7,425 nt of DNA, taken from NCBI GenBank assembly GCA_900321955.1, contig ONXX01000059.1:1-7425 (forward strand), written 5' to 3'. The DNA comes from an uncultured Bacillota bacterium. GTDB taxonomy: Bacteria; Bacillota_I; Bacilli_A; Erysipelotrichales; Erysipelotrichaceae. Both the position numbers and the translations under genes were made by a program. Under the pieces are notes generated by a model. It made no database searches. It was not told the origin of the DNA and saw nothing but the letters and a program-made list of their open reading frames with translations. The first letter of the stretch is position 1. Each line of letters opens with the position of its first letter. Shown in pieces: positions 6,740 through 7,425 of the stretch.

Positions 6740-7425
6740 ATGAATGACGAACTGGAAAAACTGAAAGGTGACGTCAAGTTACCCTTACGTGTGATCATTA
6801 AGAGAACACTTAAGTATATCAGCAGTGAAAAGGGCGGCTTTATCCTCTCGCTTCTTTTGCTTGGGCTCAACGTCGTTCTGGATTCGATCTCGCCTTTATT
6901 CACCAGCCGCATCACCGATGAGCTGGTTCAGGACAACATCAATATCAAGCTGATCCTGAATCTGGTCTTGCTGTCATTTGCCTTGACCTGCATCAATCAG
7001 GCCTTCCTGTATCTGAATGCCAGGACTCTGCAGAACAGCGGCCAGAGGATCATCTACCGTTTGCGAAGAGAGATCTTTGAACACATCGAAAACATGTCGC
7101 TCAATCAGTTCAATGAGATGCCGGTCGGCTCCTTGGTCACCCGTGTCACTTCCTATACGGCTTCGATGTCCGATCTGTTTACCGGCGTCTTGGTCAGAAT
7201 TCTGAGGGATATCACGACTCTGGTCGGCGTCTATGTGATCATGTTTGTGATCTCGCCGTCATTGGCGACGTCTCTTTTAGGAGTCATTGCGGTGGTCTTT
7301 GCCATCTCCTATGTCTTCTCCAAAATCGTCAGAGGCTTCTTCCGCAAGGAGAGAGCCTGCATCTCGGATATCAACACCTTCCTCAATGAAAACCTGGCCG
7401 GCATGAAGCTGACCCAGGTCTTCAA
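6740..7425 (+). CDS. ABC exporter half-transporter, 3'-truncated (membrane domain only)
   Basis: A frame opens at ATG 6740, directly after the preceding stop, and remains open to the window edge: 228 complete codons. The protein begins MNDELEKLKGDVKLPLRV, with a soluble lead of about 32 residues, then helix 1 (about 34-54), helix 2 (about 70-92), and a hydrophobic pair near 150-195. The family motif SLNQFNEMPVGSLVTRVTS lies at about 120-138, and NENLAGMKLTQVF at the end matches the second intracellular loop of type IV exporters. The ATPase domain lies beyond the window. The only upstream ribosome site is a modest GGAG (6724-6727) about 12 bases away, so re-initiation by ribosomes finishing the previous gene is likely. 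As the degenerate protein before it lacks catalytic Glu and His, this subunit is expected to carry both. Confidence 0.9.
   Translation, partial: MNDELEKLKGDVKLPLRVIIKRTLKYISSEKGGFILSLLLLGLNVVLDSISPLFTSRITDELVQDNINIKLILNLVLLSFALTCINQAFLYLNARTLQNSGQRIIYRLRREIFEHIENMSLNQFNEMPVGSLVTRVTSYTASMSDLFTGVLVRILRDITTLVGVYVIMFVISPSLATSLLGVIAVVFAISYVFSKIVRGFFRKERACISDINTFLNENLAGMKLTQVF

Noticed and set aside
7017..7205. Short plus-strand open frame near the window end
   Set aside because: It is the wrong frame. The frame starting at 6740 is open to the edge and encodes a recognisable ABC membrane domain.

Overview
The window comes from a Gram-positive (Bacillota-type) bacterium. It carries strong AGGAGG ribosome sites, TTGAnn/TATAAT promoters, a classical stem-plus-U-tract terminator and compact overlapping operons. 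The genome is of medium G+C and not a typical AT-rich clostridium. An Erysipelotrichia- or Clostridia-like gut organism would fit, but that is an inference from style only. Every gene I can support is on the + strand. I see no tRNA, rRNA, CRISPR array, insertion sequence or phage gene.

Layout: (1) 2-469 is the C-terminal half of a DMT/EamA-family membrane transporter whose start lies outside the window. (2) 470-541 is a short intergenic region with a strong promoter (TTGATT, 16 bp, TATAAT). It also has a 7-bp-arm inverted repeat exactly where transcription should start, a likely operator for the MarR protein encoded next. (3) 542-4885 is a three-gene operon: a MarR-family repressor, a 701-aa ABC half-transporter with a large extracytoplasmic insert, and a 602-aa ABC half-transporter. 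The genes overlap by 17 bp and 1 bp, and the operon is closed by a 12-bp-stem terminator at 4886-4919. (4) A new promoter (TTGAGT, 17 bp, TATAAT) sits directly on the terminator's U-tract. It drives a second pair of ABC half-transporters: a complete 591-aa protein (4964-6739) and an abutting one that begins at 6740 and runs off the end of the window.

How the genes work together: the ATP-site motifs show that each pair should form an asymmetric heterodimeric type IV (ABCB-like) exporter. In the first pair, the upstream subunit has Asp for the catalytic Glu and Gln for the switch His. The downstream subunit keeps Glu and His but has a broken signature (ISQGQ), so one ATP site is complete and the other is degenerate. 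The third ABC protein is again degenerate (Asp for Glu, Ser for His), which predicts that the truncated fourth subunit carries the catalytic residues. The most economical reading is a MarR-controlled drug or toxic-compound exporter followed by a second, separately transcribed exporter of the same architecture. Substrates cannot be read from the sequence.

I looked for an undescribed system and did not find one. The most interesting points are the large acidic TM1-TM2 insert in the first ABC subunit, the operator/hairpin at the marR start site, the tightly packed terminator-promoter junction, and the very short leader without a Shine-Dalgarno sequence on the third ABC gene.
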